Source: Ferrigenium straubiae
GTDB taxonomy: Bacteria; Pseudomonadota; Gammaproteobacteria; Burkholderiales; Gallionellaceae
DNA length: 64,000 nucleotides
Assembly: GCA_019449655.1 (NCBI GenBank)
Contig: JAHQXD010000003.1
Location: 203,408-267,407, forward strand
Direction: 5' to 3'
In this document: positions 46,498-55,463 of the stretch, piece after piece
How positions within the stretch are numbered: the first letter of the stretch is position 1
How the letters are laid out: the number at the start of each line of letters is the position of its first letter
The notes under the pieces: generated by a model
Told to the model about the DNA's origin: nothing
Databases searched by the model: none
The model's input: the letters and a program-made list of their open reading frames with translations, nothing else
Program-made: the position numbers and the translations under genes

Positions 46498-46944
46498 TTA
46501 CTTGCCGAGCTGCGCCTTGATCAGGGCGGAAACCTTGCCCATGTCGGCACGCCCGGCCAATTTGGGCTTGAGCACGCCCATCACCTTGCCCATGTCTTGC
46601 GGGCCGGCCGCACCGGTTGCGGCGATCGCTTCGGCGACAGCCGCATTGACTTCGGCTTCGCTGAGCTGTTGCGGCAGATAGTCAGCCAGCACACTCATCT
46701 CGAATTTCTCGACATCCGCCAGCTCCTGGCGGCCCGCCGCCTCGTACTGGCTGATTGAGTCGCGCCGCTGCTTGTTCATCTTCTCGATGATGGCGATCAC
46801 GTCCGCATCCGACAGCTCGATGCGCTCGTCCACCTCGCGCTGCTTCATCGCGGCGAGCAAAAGGCGGATAGCCCCGAGGCGCGCCGTATCCTTGGCGCGC
46901 ATCGCGGCTTTCATGTCATCGGTGATTCGCTGCTTGAGGCTCAT
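46498..46944 (-). CDS. GatB/YqeY domain protein
   Basis: The 148-aa protein is a stand-alone YqeY: a helical domain resembling the tRNA-binding tail of GatB (LKQRITDDMKAAMRAKDTAR start, LADYLPQQLSEAEVNAAV, then MGKVMGVLKPKLAGRADMGK). Its cellular role is not established; tRNA-linked function is assumed from homology. It lies between rpsU and dnaG, a position conserved in many proteobacteria. Confidence 0.93.
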   Translation of the reverse strand: MSLKQRITDDMKAAMRAKDTARLGAIRLLLAAMKQREVDERIELSDADVIAIIEKMNKQRRDSISQYEAAGRQELADVEKFEMSVLADYLPQQLSEAEVNAAVAEAIAATGAAGPQDMGKVMGVLKPKLAGRADMGKVSALIKAQLGK

Positions 46945-46974
46945 GCCGGAGCCGGGAAAACCCGGAAGACGGGT

Positions 46975-47187
46975 CTAGTACAGCTTGGGAGGAAGAGTCT
47001 GGCTGCGCAGGCGCTTGTAATGGCGCTTCACGGCGGCGGCCAGCTTGCGCTTACGTTCCGCAGTGGGCTTTTCGTAAAATTCGCGGGCGCGCAGATCGGT
47101 CAGCAGGCCGGTCTTTTCCACGGAACGCTTGAAGCGGCGCATCGCCACTTCGAACGGCTCATTCTCTTTAACTCGCACAGTTGTCAT
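46975..47187 (-). CDS. rpsU: 30S ribosomal protein S21
   Basis: S21 is a small basic protein near the anti-Shine-Dalgarno helix and aids initiation. The 70-aa protein starts [20 protein letters not shown] and contains [20 protein letters not shown]. First gene of the macromolecular-synthesis operon, linking translation (rpsU) to primer synthesis (dnaG). Confidence 0.97.
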   Translation of the reverse strand: MTTVRVKENEPFEVAMRRFKRSVEKTGLLTDLRAREFYEKPTAERKRKLAAAVKRHYKRLRSQTLPPKLY

Positions 47188-47223
47188 GAATAAATTACCT
47201 TCTACCAGAAAATCGAGGGCGCG

Positions 47224-47253
47224 ATTCTAGCAAAACAATGGCTTATTCCACAA
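47224..47253 (-). promoter_or_regulatory. Promoter of the rpsU-yqeY-dnaG operon
   Basis: On the minus strand TTGTGG (47248-47253), an 18-bp spacer and TAGAAT (47224-47229) lie 37 bp upstream of rpsU. The -10 matches consensus in five of six positions. Confidence 0.55.
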
Positions 47254-47324
47254 CCGATATTTAATCCCGCCTGAAACCCGCCTACGGTGCGGCATTGACT
47301 CGATCTGTCTCGCCAAAACGACTC

Positions 47325-47642
47325 TTAATCGGCATATCCATACCGGCTTCCGATGACCAAGGTGTTGTCATGCAGCACCGTGCAGACATGGCGCCCGAAA
47401 GAGCGCGGCGTATGCGCAAGAGCCAGATATGCCCCGGAGCCTTCGCGCGAGCCGGGCATATTGAGGCGGACGCCATGCTTGTTCGCCAGTGCCGCAAGCT
47501 GAGACGTTGGAATGCCCAGTCTGATTTCATGGCAGAAGTTTTTGACATCCCTCCCGCCAAGCCAGAACATCAGCACAAGCTCGGTTGATGAGAGTACGGT
47601 TATTCCAATCAAAACCATTGTGATCTTAAATGCAGCCTTCAT
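47325..47642 (-). CDS. Small membrane-anchored hypothetical protein
   Basis: The ATG at 47642 gives 105 aa with one N-terminal hydrophobic segment (FKITMVLIGITVLSSTELVL, residues 4-23), a probable uncleaved anchor or signal sequence. A soluble part of about 75 aa follows, with two cysteines. I do not recognise the family. The frame continues 50 codons further into tyrS with low-complexity sequence, rejected. It lies 28 bp behind tyrS on the same strand and could be cotranscribed. No strong ribosome-binding site is visible. Confidence 0.55.
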   Translation of the reverse strand: MKAAFKITMVLIGITVLSSTELVLMFWLGGRDVKNFCHEIRLGIPTSQLAALANKHGVRLNMPGSREGSGAYLALAHTPRSFGRHVCTVLHDNTLVIGSRYGYAD

Positions 47643-47670
47643 TGGAGAACCAACGCAGCGGTGTTCGCAA

Positions 47671-48885
47671 TCAGCCGACGCTGACCCGCCCGAACTTGCG
47701 CTTGCCGACCTGCGCCACGACCACCGTTCCGGCCTTGATCTGCAGGCCACGGTCGCTGACTTTTTCCCCGTCGAGCTTGACAGCCCCGGCATCGATCATG
47801 CGCAATGCTTCGGAGGTGCTGGCGACCAGGCCGGCCTGCTTGAGCAGTTGGGCAATGCCGATCTGTCCGTCCATGCCGGCAACGGTGATTTCCGGCATGT
47901 CATCCGGCAACAAGCCCTGCCTGAAGCGCGCCTCGAATTCCGCCAGCGCACCCACGGCGGCCTTTTGCGAGTGGAAGCGTGCGACGATTTCCTGCGCAAG
48001 CATCACCTTGATGTCGCGCGGATTGCGCCCCTGCTCCACCTCGGCGCGCCAGCCGGCGATCTCGTTCAGGCTGCGGAACGACAGCAATTCCAGATAGCGC
48101 CACATCAGCGTATCGGAGATCGACATCAGTTTGCCGAACATGTCCTGCGGCGTATCGGTGATGCCAATGTAATTGCCCAGCGACTTGGACATCTTGTTGA
48201 CACCATCCAGCCCTTCCAGCAGCGGCATGGTGAGCACGCACTGCGGCGCTTGCCCGTAATGTTTCTGCAGCTCGCGCCCCATAAGCAGGTTGAATTTCTG
48301 GTCGGTACCGCCCAGCTCAATGTCCGCCCGGAGCGCGACGGAGTCGTAGCCCTGCACCAGCGGGTAGAGGAATTCGTGGATGGCGATGGGCTGGTTGGCC
48401 TTGTAACGCTTGCCGAAGTCGTCGCGCTCCAGCATGCGCGCCACGGTGGAAGTCGCAGCCAGCTTGATGAGGTCGGCCGCACCGAGCTTGTCCATCCAGG
48501 CGGAGTTGAACACGATCTCGGTCTTTTCCGGGTCGAGCACCTTGAACACCTGGTCGCGGTAGGACTGGGCGTTCTGCAGCACCTGCTCGCGCGTCAGCGG
48601 CGGGCGGGTGGCGTTCTTGCCGGTGGGGTCGCCGATCATGCCGGTGAAATCGCCGATCAGGAACAGTGCTTGGTGACCCAGATCCTGCAACTGGCGCATC
48701 TTGTTGAGGAGCACGGTGTGGCCGAGGTGCAAGTCCGGCGCGGTCGGGTCGAAACCTGCCTTGACGCGCAGCGGGCGGCCAGGTGCAAGCCGTTGTTTCA
48801 ATTCATCTTCAACCAACAGCTCATGGGCGCCGCGCTTGATCTGGGCCAGCGCGTCCTGATGTGTCATTTCGGTCATATTCGTCAT
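47671..48885 (-). CDS. tyrS: Tyrosyl-tRNA synthetase
   Basis: TyrS charges tRNA-Tyr. The class I signature appears as HLGH (in [20 protein letters not shown]) and KMSKS (in [13 protein letters not shown]). A C-terminal S4-like RNA-binding domain follows ([20 protein letters not shown]). The length of about 404 aa and TAPDLHLGH motif match the TyrZ-type branch. The start is uncertain among ATGs at 48885, 48876 and 48867, and none has a strong ribosome-binding site; the open frame to 48921 is less likely. It is divergent from the M23 peptidase gene. Confidence 0.94.
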   Translation of the reverse strand: MTNMTEMTHQDALAQIKRGAHELLVEDELKQRLAPGRPLRVKAGFDPTAPDLHLGHTVLLNKMRQLQDLGHQALFLIGDFTGMIGDPTGKNATRPPLTREQVLQNAQSYRDQVFKVLDPEKTEIVFNSAWMDKLGAADLIKLAATSTVARMLERDDFGKRYKANQPIAIHEFLYPLVQGYDSVALRADIELGGTDQKFNLLMGRELQKHYGQAPQCVLTMPLLEGLDGVNKMSKSLGNYIGITDTPQDMFGKLMSISDTLMWRYLELLSFRSLNEIAGWRAEVEQGRNPRDIKVMLAQEIVARFHSQKAAVGALAEFEARFRQGLLPDDMPEITVAGMDGQIGIAQLLKQAGLVASTSEALRMIDAGAVKLDGEKVSDRGLQIKAGTVVVAQVGKRKFGRVSVG

Positions 48886-49084
48886 CAATTCAAAGTCTAG
48901 GAAAACCGGCTTACCGCCCACTCCCGTTTTTCAACCGTTCGTCGGTCACGTTTTACCGCTCGATTTTCCCGCCCGCCATCCATCAGGCCGGTTTTGAGCC
49001 AATGCGGCTTTCTGGTAAAGTGCGCGCCAATCCAAAAAATACAGTGTATTGCTGATATACAGAGAGCAACTCCAGGAGGCGCGA

Positions 49085-50368
49085 ATGTTAACCCAAAACC
49101 TGCTCAGCCAAGAGCGCAAAATGAAACTGCGCTGGTTTGTCACCCTGTCCACCATGCCGCTGCTGGGGGTGGTCACCGCTTTCGGCTTGGTGCCGCAAAG
49201 CGATCTCGGCCTGAATTCGGCGAAGATTGCCGTCGAACAGATCGCCCTGCCCAAGGTTGCGCCCAGCGTAGGCGCCATCGCCAGCTTCTGGCGCAACGAG
49301 CGCGTGCAGAGCGGCGACACGGTCGTCGAATTGCTGCGCCGCCTGAACATCGAGGATGCCGCGGCCAGCGCCTACCTGCGCACCGCCCCCGAGGCAGAAT
49401 CCTTCCGCAAGCTGTCCGTCGGCCGCGAAGTACAAGCCGAAACTAATACCGACGGCGGCTTGGTCGCGCTGCGCTACCTGGGCGACAACGGCGCGCAAGT
49501 CGTGATCGAAAAGCAGGGTGACGGCTACGCAACCCGCATCCTGCCGGCACAACTGGAGAAACGCCTGTTCGTGCGCACCGGCGAAATCAAGGGCAGCCTG
49601 TATGCCGCAACCGATGCCGCCGGGATGCCGGAAGCGGCCGCCAACCAGCTGACCGAGATATTCAGCGGCGACATCGACTTCCACCATGATCTGCGCAAGG
49701 GCGACAAATTCACCGCAGTGTATGAAATGACCTACAGCAACGGGGCGCTGGTGAATACCGGCCGCATCCAGGCGGCCGAGTTCGTCAATCAGGGCCGTTC
49801 CTACCGTGCCGTCTATTTCCAGGGGGATTACTACACGCCGGAAGGCAAGAGCGTACGCAAAGCCTTCCTGCGCTCCCCTATCGAATTCTCGCGGATAAGC
49901 TCCGGCTTCACCAACTCGCGTTTCCACCCGGTGCTGAACCAGTGGCGTGCGCATAAAGGCGTGGACTTTGCCGCCCCCATCGGCACCAAGGTCAAAGCGA
50001 CCTCGGATGGCGTCGTCACGTCCTTCGGCAAACAAGGCGGCTACGGCAACTTCATTGCGGTCAGCCATCAGGGCCGCTTCACCACCGTGTATGGGCATTT
50101 GTCGCGCTTTGCCAAGGGATTGCACCGCGGTCAGCGCGTGGCGCAGGGCGACGTGATCGCTTATGTCGGCATGACCGGCCTGACCAGCGGCCCGCACCTG
50201 CACTACGAATTCAAGATCGACGGCCAGCAACGTGACCCGCTGCGCGTCGCCCTGCCGGACGCGAAGCCGGTCAACCATGAGAACATGGCGACGTTCAAGG
50301 TGGCTGCAGACAATTTCGTTGCGCGCCTGAACCTGCTGCGCAATACAAACCTCGCCAAGCTCGACTAG
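49085..50368 (+). CDS. M23-family peptidoglycan endopeptidase (OapA/MepM-like)
   Basis: This is a 427-aa envelope protein that probably cleaves peptidoglycan cross-links. A cytoplasmic N-terminus is followed by one hydrophobic segment (WFVTLSTMPLLGVVTAFGLV, about residues 18-37). A LysM/OapA-like region (SGDTVVELLRRLNIEDAAAS) follows, then the M23 domain with its zinc ligands: HxxxD in RAHKGVDFAAPIGTKV and HLH in SGPHLHYEFKIDGQ. The start at 49085 has GGAGG eight bases upstream; the open frame to 49049 is rejected. anmK follows after seven bases, which links wall cleavage with muropeptide recycling. Confidence 0.92.
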   Translation: MLTQNLLSQERKMKLRWFVTLSTMPLLGVVTAFGLVPQSDLGLNSAKIAVEQIALPKVAPSVGAIASFWRNERVQSGDTVVELLRRLNIEDAAASAYLRTAPEAESFRKLSVGREVQAETNTDGGLVALRYLGDNGAQVVIEKQGDGYATRILPAQLEKRLFVRTGEIKGSLYAATDAAGMPEAAANQLTEIFSGDIDFHHDLRKGDKFTAVYEMTYSNGALVNTGRIQAAEFVNQGRSYRAVYFQGDYYTPEGKSVRKAFLRSPIEFSRISSGFTNSRFHPVLNQWRAHKGVDFAAPIGTKVKATSDGVVTSFGKQGGYGNFIAVSHQGRFTTVYGHLSRFAKGLHRGQRVAQGDVIAYVGMTGLTSGPHLHYEFKIDGQQRDPLRVALPDAKPVNHENMATFKVAADNFVARLNLLRNTNLAKLD

Positions 50369-50375
50369 ATACTCC

Positions 50376-51476
50376 GTGCCGCATCCGCCTGAACTGTATG
50401 TAGGGTTGATGTCCGGCACCAGCCTGGATGGCATCGATGCTACCCTGGTCGATCTGGGCGGGGTGCAGCCCAGGTTGCTCGCCCGGCATTACGCCCCCTT
50501 CGACGAAGCGCTGAAAAGCGAACTGCTTGCGCTGCACCAGCCCGGCCACGACGAACTGCACCGCACGCAACTGGCCGGCAACCAGCTGGCGCGGCGCTAT
50601 GCCGCGGCGGTCAACGCTTTGCTCGGCGCGGTAAACTCGTCGAACGCCGCCATCAAGGCCATCGGCTGCCACGGCCAGACCATCCGCCACCGCCCCGAGC
50701 ACGGCTACACGCTGCAAATCGGCAATGCCGCACTGCTCGCTGAGTTGACCGGCATCACCGTCATCAGCGACTTCCGCAGCCGCGACATCGCGGCCGGCGG
50801 GCAGGGTGCACCGCTGGTTCCGGCCTTTCACGACAAACTGCTGCGCCATCCCGCCGCCCACCGCGTCATCGTCAACATCGGCGGCATCGCCAACCTGACC
50901 GATCTCCCACCCGGCGGCGACACGACGGGTTTCGACAGCGGTCCCGGCAACATGCTGATGGATGCCTGGTGCATGCAGCATCTCGACAGACCCTACGACG
51001 ACAATGGCGCATGGGCGGCATCGGGCAAGGTGCTGCCCGCATTGCTGGAAAGAATGCTCGCCGAGCCGTTCTTCGCCCTGCCGCCGCCCAAGAGCAGCGG
51101 GCGCGACCTGTTCAGCCTAGCTTGGCTGCGCGGCAAGCTGCAAGGCGGCGAATCGGCGGAAGACGTACAGGCCACCCTGCTGGAACTGACATGCAGCACC
51201 GTCGCTCAGGCCGTCCGGCAGCACTGCGTGGGTGCGACGGAAATCTATCTCTGCGGCGGCGGTGCGCGCAACTCGACCCTGCGCACCCGCCTCGCCGCCC
51301 TGTTCCCGGACAGCTGCATACAGACCACGGATACCCTCGGCGTGGATGGTGATTACCTGGAGGCCATCGCCTTCGCCTGGCTGGCGCAACAGGCCCTGCA
51401 CGGCAAGCCGGCCAACTTGCCCGCTGTCACGGGAGCCCGGCATCCCTGCGTGCTCGGCGCAATCTACCTTGCATAA
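50376..51476 (+). CDS. anmK: Anhydro-N-acetylmuramic acid kinase
   Basis: AnmK converts 1,6-anhydro-MurNAc released in wall turnover to MurNAc-6-phosphate for recycling. The 366-aa protein starts with a GTG and shows the family motif YVGLMSGTSLDGIDATLVDL, IKAIGCHGQTIRHRP, SDFRSRDIAAGGQGAPLVPA and the ATP-site VNIGGIANLTDLP. Standard length. Behind an M23 endopeptidase, so the pair probably forms a wall-recycling operon. Confidence 0.96.
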   Translation: MPHPPELYVGLMSGTSLDGIDATLVDLGGVQPRLLARHYAPFDEALKSELLALHQPGHDELHRTQLAGNQLARRYAAAVNALLGAVNSSNAAIKAIGCHGQTIRHRPEHGYTLQIGNAALLAELTGITVISDFRSRDIAAGGQGAPLVPAFHDKLLRHPAAHRVIVNIGGIANLTDLPPGGDTTGFDSGPGNMLMDAWCMQHLDRPYDDNGAWAASGKVLPALLERMLAEPFFALPPPKSSGRDLFSLAWLRGKLQGGESAEDVQATLLELTCSTVAQAVRQHCVGATEIYLCGGGARNSTLRTRLAALFPDSCIQTTDTLGVDGDYLEAIAFAWLAQQALHGKPANLPAVTGARHPCVLGAIYLA

Positions 51477-51498
51477 ACATTGGCCCGCATAAATGCAA

Positions 51499-51519
51499 AC
51501 GGGGCGCAACGCGCCCCGT
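51499..51519. terminator. Hairpin between convergent anmK and erpA
   Basis: A perfect 9-bp GC-rich stem, ACGGGGCGC/GCGCCCCGT, has a three-base loop. No U-tract follows in either direction, so termination is inferred mainly from its place between two convergent genes. Confidence 0.5.
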
Positions 51520-51541
51520 AGCCTTGCAACCAACCGACAGC

Positions 51542-51892
51542 CTAAACCGAGAACGATGAGCCGCAGCCGCAGGTGGACGCAGCGCTCGGGTTCCTGATGA
51601 CGAACTGCGAACCTTCCAGACCTTCGGTATAGTCGATTTCCGCGCCGGCCAGATACTGGAAGCTCATCGGGTCGATCAACAGCTGCACGCCATTCTTGGT
51701 CATCACGGTGTCGTCTTCGTTGACTTCTTCGTCGAAGGTAAAACCGTACTGGAAACCGGAACAGCCGCCGCCACTGACAAACACGCGCAGCTTGAGGTCG
51801 GTATTGCCTTCCTCTTCGATCAATTGTTTTACCTTGTTCGCCGCGTTGTCGGTAAAGACCAGCGGGTCTTGTGTTTCGGTTGCTGCATTCAT
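51542..51892 (-). CDS. erpA: Iron-sulfur cluster insertion protein ErpA
   Basis: ErpA is an A-type carrier that delivers Fe-S clusters to apoproteins. The 116-aa protein contains the three conserved cysteines in [15 protein letters not shown] and [11 protein letters not shown]. The start segment ([20 protein letters not shown]) fits ErpA rather than IscA. It is monocistronic or cotranscribed with the bactofilin gene 18 bp upstream. Confidence 0.93.
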   Translation of the reverse strand: MNAATETQDPLVFTDNAANKVKQLIEEEGNTDLKLRVFVSGGGCSGFQYGFTFDEEVNEDDTVMTKNGVQLLIDPMSFQYLAGAEIDYTEGLEGSQFVIRNPSAASTCGCGSSFSV

Positions 51893-51910
51893 GTCTGTCT
51901 CCTAAATAAA

Positions 51911-52318
51911 TTACTCGCCACTATTCAACTTGAAAGCCACCACTTTGTCCTGTGCTGCGACGTTGCTGTGGATCAGGCGCCCTTCGACGATGGCACCCAA
52001 CTGGATTTCAAGAGTTTTGTAGTGCACATCGCCATTGACCCTGGCTTTGCTCTGCAGTTCCAGATATTCGCTGGCGAATACCGGGCCAGTGGTCGCGCCG
52101 TTGATCACCAGATGGGTAACGTTGATCTCGCCGGTCACCTTCGCGTGCTCGCTCAGCACCAGCGTGCTCGGTTTGCCCGGGGTTGCGACCACATTGCCGT
52201 TCACCTGCCCGTCAATGCGCATCCCGCCGCTAAAACTCAAATCACCCTCGATGGTCGTACCCGCGCCGATCAACGAATCGATGCGGCTTTGCGGTTTGCT
52301 GTGTTTATTGCCGAACAT
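51911..52318 (-). CDS. Bactofilin (polymer-forming cytoskeletal protein)
   Basis: Bactofilins polymerise without nucleotides into filaments that scaffold cell-shape or envelope enzymes at the membrane. The 135-aa protein is mostly a right-handed beta-helix (about residues 18-115), with repeats such as IEGDLSFSGGMRIDGQVNGN and KVTGEINVTHLVINGATTGP. Short polar tails flank it. The gene lies next to a coiled-coil membrane protein and near an M23 peptidase, consistent with a cell-wall scaffold role, which is inference. Confidence 0.93.
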   Translation of the reverse strand: MFGNKHSKPQSRIDSLIGAGTTIEGDLSFSGGMRIDGQVNGNVVATPGKPSTLVLSEHAKVTGEINVTHLVINGATTGPVFASEYLELQSKARVNGDVHYKTLEIQLGAIVEGRLIHSNVAAQDKVVAFKLNSGE

Positions 52319-52344
52319 AAACCCTCCCTCACGCCAAATTCTTT

Positions 52345-53082
52345 TTATGACAGGCTGACGTTTTGCCGCACTTTCGGCTCGCCCGCCCCCTGCTCGAATA
52401 TCCTCACTTGGATATTTTCCAGTTGAACGTCCTGCGGCAGCTGAATGCTCTGTTCTACGCGCTGATAATACTTGAAACTGAGCTGAAATTGGGTGTTCCC
52501 CGACGCATTTTGCGGAAATAAAAGCGTTGTTCGCTGCCCATCCCTCAACACCGTAGCCACCAGTTGATAGCTGCCGCTGAACTCCTTGACGCGCTGCCCG
52601 CTCTGCACCAGCAGCATGCGCAGACGATATTCGCCGGGCATCTTGTCGCGCTCCAGCCTCAGGCGGTGCACCCCCAGTTCGCCCTCCCTGCCGCGCATGG
52701 CGGTGAGGTTCTGAAAAAAGGCCAAATCCTCCTGCAGGCGGACGTTTTCATCCGCCTGGTTTTTCAGCTGCTTGGCCGTTTCCTGGCTGCTGGCCTGCTC
52801 AATCTGGATTTTCCGCTCGAATTGCGCAACCTGGCCGCTCAGTTGTTTATTTTCCGTCTCCAGCCTGGAGACCTGATCGCGCAACCGGTTCAATTCCTGC
52901 TGGGTCTCGCTCCGATGAAACCCCGCCAGTTCCAGTCCGCTGCCATACGCCCACCAGGCCAGCCCCAGCGCCGCCAGCACGAACGGCACCATCATACTCC
53001 AGCGCAAATACCACGGGATATGCGGCCGTACCGCCAGTTTCGGCGCGGAAATGCCAAACCTGCGTTTAGTGCGACGCCACAT
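52345..53082 (-). CDS. DUF6776-type membrane protein with coiled coil
   Basis: The 245-aa protein has a basic cytoplasmic N-terminus, one membrane helix (MMVPFVLAALGLAWWAYGSG, about residues 30-49), a heptad-patterned coiled coil (about 58-125, rich in Glu, Gln, Lys and Leu), and a C-terminal beta-rich domain of about 110 aa with the conserved-looking YRLRMLLVQSGQRVKEFSGS segment. This layout and its position next to bactofilin match the DUF6776 family, whose function is unknown. Partnership with the bactofilin downstream is inferred from the 26-bp spacing. It starts one base after argC. Confidence 0.75.
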   Translation of the reverse strand: MWRRTKRRFGISAPKLAVRPHIPWYLRWSMMVPFVLAALGLAWWAYGSGLELAGFHRSETQQELNRLRDQVSRLETENKQLSGQVAQFERKIQIEQASSQETAKQLKNQADENVRLQEDLAFFQNLTAMRGREGELGVHRLRLERDKMPGEYRLRMLLVQSGQRVKEFSGSYQLVATVLRDGQRTTLLFPQNASGNTQFQLSFKYYQRVEQSIQLPQDVQLENIQVRIFEQGAGEPKVRQNVSLS

Positions 53083-53083
53083 C

Positions 53084-54112
53084 TCAGGGAAGCAGCGGGA
53101 GGTTATTCAGGGCGGAATTCTCCGGCAACCCGAACATGATGTTCATGTTCTGCACCGCCTGTCCCGCAGCACCCTTGACCAAGTTGTCGATCACCGACAG
53201 TACCACGACGGTGTCGCCGCCCTGCGGCCGGTGCACCGCGATGCGGCAACGATTTGCGCCGCGCACCGAACGGGCCTCGGGATGGCTGCCTGCAGGCATC
53301 ACATCCACGAACGATTCGCTGGCATAGCGCCGCTCGAACAACGCCTGCAGATCCGCCTCGCGAGTCAGCCTGCCATACAGCGTGGCATGAATGCCGCGGA
53401 TCATCGGGGTCAGGTGCGGCACGAAGGTCAGCCCGACCGCCTTGCCGGCCACGCGCGCCAAGCCTTGCCTGATCTCCGGCAAGTGCCGATGCCCGCCGAC
53501 CCCGTAAGCCTTGAAATTATCCGACGCTTCGGAAAACAGGGTGGCAATCTCCGCCTTGCGCCCCGCGCCGGAAACGCCCGATTTGGCATCGGCGATCAGG
53601 CTTTCCGTCTCGATCACGCCCGCCTCCAGCAACGGGAGGAAGCCCAGCTGCACTGCAGTCGGGTAACAGCCCGGATTGGCGACCAGCCGCGCCGATTCGA
53701 TCTGTGCGCGATTCACCTCCGGCAACCCGTACACCGCTTCGGCGACCAGATCGGGGCAGGCATGGGTCATGCCATACCATTTTTCCCATACCGAGATGTC
53801 CTGTAGGCGGAAGTCGGCCGCCAAGTCGATCACCCTCACGCCGGCATCCAGCAATGCGCGAGTTTGCTGCATGGCGATGCCGTTCGGGGTCGCGAAGAAC
53901 ACCAGGTCGCATTGCTCCAGGCGAGCCTCGTCCGGATGCGTGAACGGCAGATCCACATAGCCGCGCAGGCTGGGGAACATCTGGCTGACCGGCGTGCCGG
54001 CATCGGCGCGCGAGGTGATCACCTGCAACGCGGCCTGCGGATGCGCCGCCAGCAGGCGCAGCAACTCCACGCCGGTGTAGCCTGTGCCGCCAACTATGCC
54101 AACTTTAATCAT
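53084..54112 (-). CDS. argC: N-acetyl-gamma-glutamyl-phosphate reductase
   Basis: ArgC carries out the third step of arginine synthesis, reducing N-acetylglutamyl phosphate with NADPH. From the ATG at 54112 it is 342 aa, with the NADPH-binding [20 protein letters not shown] start and the catalytic cysteine C149 in [16 protein letters not shown] precedes this start; the ATG at 54127 is less likely. A MITE-like element lies just upstream, between argC and the rpsI terminator. Confidence 0.96.
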   Translation of the reverse strand: MIKVGIVGGTGYTGVELLRLLAAHPQAALQVITSRADAGTPVSQMFPSLRGYVDLPFTHPDEARLEQCDLVFFATPNGIAMQQTRALLDAGVRVIDLAADFRLQDISVWEKWYGMTHACPDLVAEAVYGLPEVNRAQIESARLVANPGCYPTAVQLGFLPLLEAGVIETESLIADAKSGVSGAGRKAEIATLFSEASDNFKAYGVGGHRHLPEIRQGLARVAGKAVGLTFVPHLTPMIRGIHATLYGRLTREADLQALFERRYASESFVDVMPAGSHPEARSVRGANRCRIAVHRPQGGDTVVVLSVIDNLVKGAAGQAVQNMNIMFGLPENSALNNLPLLP

Positions 54113-54155
54113 TCCAGCTTCCTTCAAAAACGTTGCACATCATACAACAACCTAA

Positions 54156-54421
54156 GAGCCTATTTCAGCAGGTTTCATACCCCGCGTTGGGCCTGGGCGC
54201 GGATGGATGCAAGGCGCAACGCACAGCCAATGGTCGTTCCATTGGCAAGCGGTCAACGCTGCAGACGCCGCGCCCAGACCCAACCCGAAGGGCCGCTTGC
54301 CTGCGGGCGCATTGCGGCGTTGCGGCCTGCTTGTGGAGAATGACTACACAGCGCAGCCCGCACCTTGCACTGCATCCCGCAGGCAAGCGGCGCGGGGTAT
54401 GAAACCTGCTGAAATAGGCTC
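54156..54421. mobile_element. MITE-like element with 31-bp perfect terminal inverted repeats
   Basis: This 266-bp non-coding element starts GAGCCTATTTCAGCAGGTTT and ends with the exact reverse complement (31 bp each: 54156-54186 and 54391-54421). Both sides carry TAA (54153-54155 and 54422-54424), a possible 3-bp target duplication. Inside are nested stems: 54186-54202 with 54268-54284 (one mismatch), 54292-54307 with 54376-54391 (perfect), and a small hairpin at 54227-54245. It encodes no protein, so movement would need a transposase elsewhere. TNA duplications suggest an IS5-group transposase, which is inference. Confidence 0.8.
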
Positions 54422-54425
54422 TAAT

Positions 54426-54453
54426 GCAAAAGCCGCCCGGAGGCGGCTTTTGC
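54426..54453 (-). terminator. Terminator of the rplM-rpsI operon
   Basis: A perfect 12-bp stem GCAAAAGCCGCC/GGCGGCTTTTGC with a four-base loop lies 26 bp past the rpsI stop. The T-run is inside the stem, a common bidirectional form. Confidence 0.85.
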
Positions 54454-54478
54454 GGGACATCCAAACAGCTTCGCAGGC

Positions 54479-54871
54479 TTAACGCTTGGAGAATTGCTTG
54501 CGGCGGCGCGCCTTGCGCAGGCCGACCTTCTTGCGCTCCACTTCGCGCGCATCGCGGGTCACCAGACCGGCGTGCTTCAACGCAGCCTTGAGCGTTGCGT
54601 CGTAATCGATCAGTGCGCGGGTGATGCCGTGGCGCACCGCACCTGCCTGGCCGGCTTCGCCGCCACCGGTGACGTTCACCATGATGTCGAACTTACCCAG
54701 CGTTTCGGTCAGCGTCAGCGGCTGGCGCACGATCATGCGGCCGGTTTCGCGGGAGAAGAATTCATCTACCGGCTTGTCGTTCACGACGATGTCGCCCTTG
54801 CCCGGCTTGATGAACACACGCGCCACTGCGCTCTTGCGGCGGCCGGTTCCGTAATTGTAATTCACGCTCAT
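54479..54871 (-). CDS. rpsI: 30S ribosomal protein S9
   Basis: S9 sits in the 30S head; its C-terminal tail reaches P-site tRNA. The 130-aa protein contains [20 protein letters not shown] and ends in the invariant basic tail [11 protein letters not shown]. Two bases after rplM, the usual pair. Confidence 0.98.
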   Translation of the reverse strand: MSVNYNYGTGRRKSAVARVFIKPGKGDIVVNDKPVDEFFSRETGRMIVRQPLTLTETLGKFDIMVNVTGGGEAGQAGAVRHGITRALIDYDATLKAALKHAGLVTRDAREVERKKVGLRKARRRKQFSKR

Positions 54872-54873
54872 GG

Positions 54874-55311
54874 TTAAGCCTTCAACAGATTGACTGGTTT
54901 CGGTTGCTGCGCTTCATGCGGATGCGACGCACCGGCATACACCTTCATCTTGCGCAACATTGCATAGCCCAGCGGACCTTTCGGCAGCATGCCCTTGACC
55001 GCTTTTTCCAGCGCACGGCCCGGATGACGCGCCTGCATCTTGGAAAAATTGGTGGTGTACAGGCCGCCCGGATAGGTCGTGTGGCGATGGTACAGCTTGG
55101 CTTCCGTCTTGTTGCCGGTCACACGCAGCTTGTCCGCGTTGACCACCACGACGAAATCGCCGGTATCCACGTGCGGGGTGTAAATTGCCTTATGCTTGCC
55201 GCGCAAACGAGCGGCAATCTGGGCAGCCAGACGGCCCAGCACCTGATCGGCTGCGTCAACCAGAAGCCAGTCGTGCTGGACTTCCTGGGACTTGGCGGAA
55301 AATGTTTTCAT
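54874..55311 (-). CDS. rplM: 50S ribosomal protein L13
   Basis: L13 is an early-assembly large-subunit protein. From the ATG at 55311 it is 145 aa ([20 protein letters not shown]), with [20 protein letters not shown] and [20 protein letters not shown]. An ATG two codons upstream (55317) is also possible. The longer open frame to 55359 does not match the family. Confidence 0.97.
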   Translation of the reverse strand: MKTFSAKSQEVQHDWLLVDAADQVLGRLAAQIAARLRGKHKAIYTPHVDTGDFVVVVNADKLRVTGNKTEAKLYHRHTTYPGGLYTTNFSKMQARHPGRALEKAVKGMLPKGPLGYAMLRKMKVYAGASHPHEAQQPKPVNLLKA

Positions 55312-55463
55312 AGCCATTATTCCTAAAAATCTGATAAGTAAACCTCGAAGGGCGCGCATTCTATGTCAGGCATCCTGCCCTGTCAAACAAAAATAAACCG
55401 CGCCAAACCCCAAGCCCTCCGCTATTTTGCGCACAGGAAACACGCTGCCGCACAATCACCCGC

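Noticed and set aside
49020..49075. Short palindromes (TACAGTGTAT, GATATACAG) upstream of the M23 peptidase considered as operators
   Set aside because: Half-sites do not form a recognised operator and spacing does not fit LexA.
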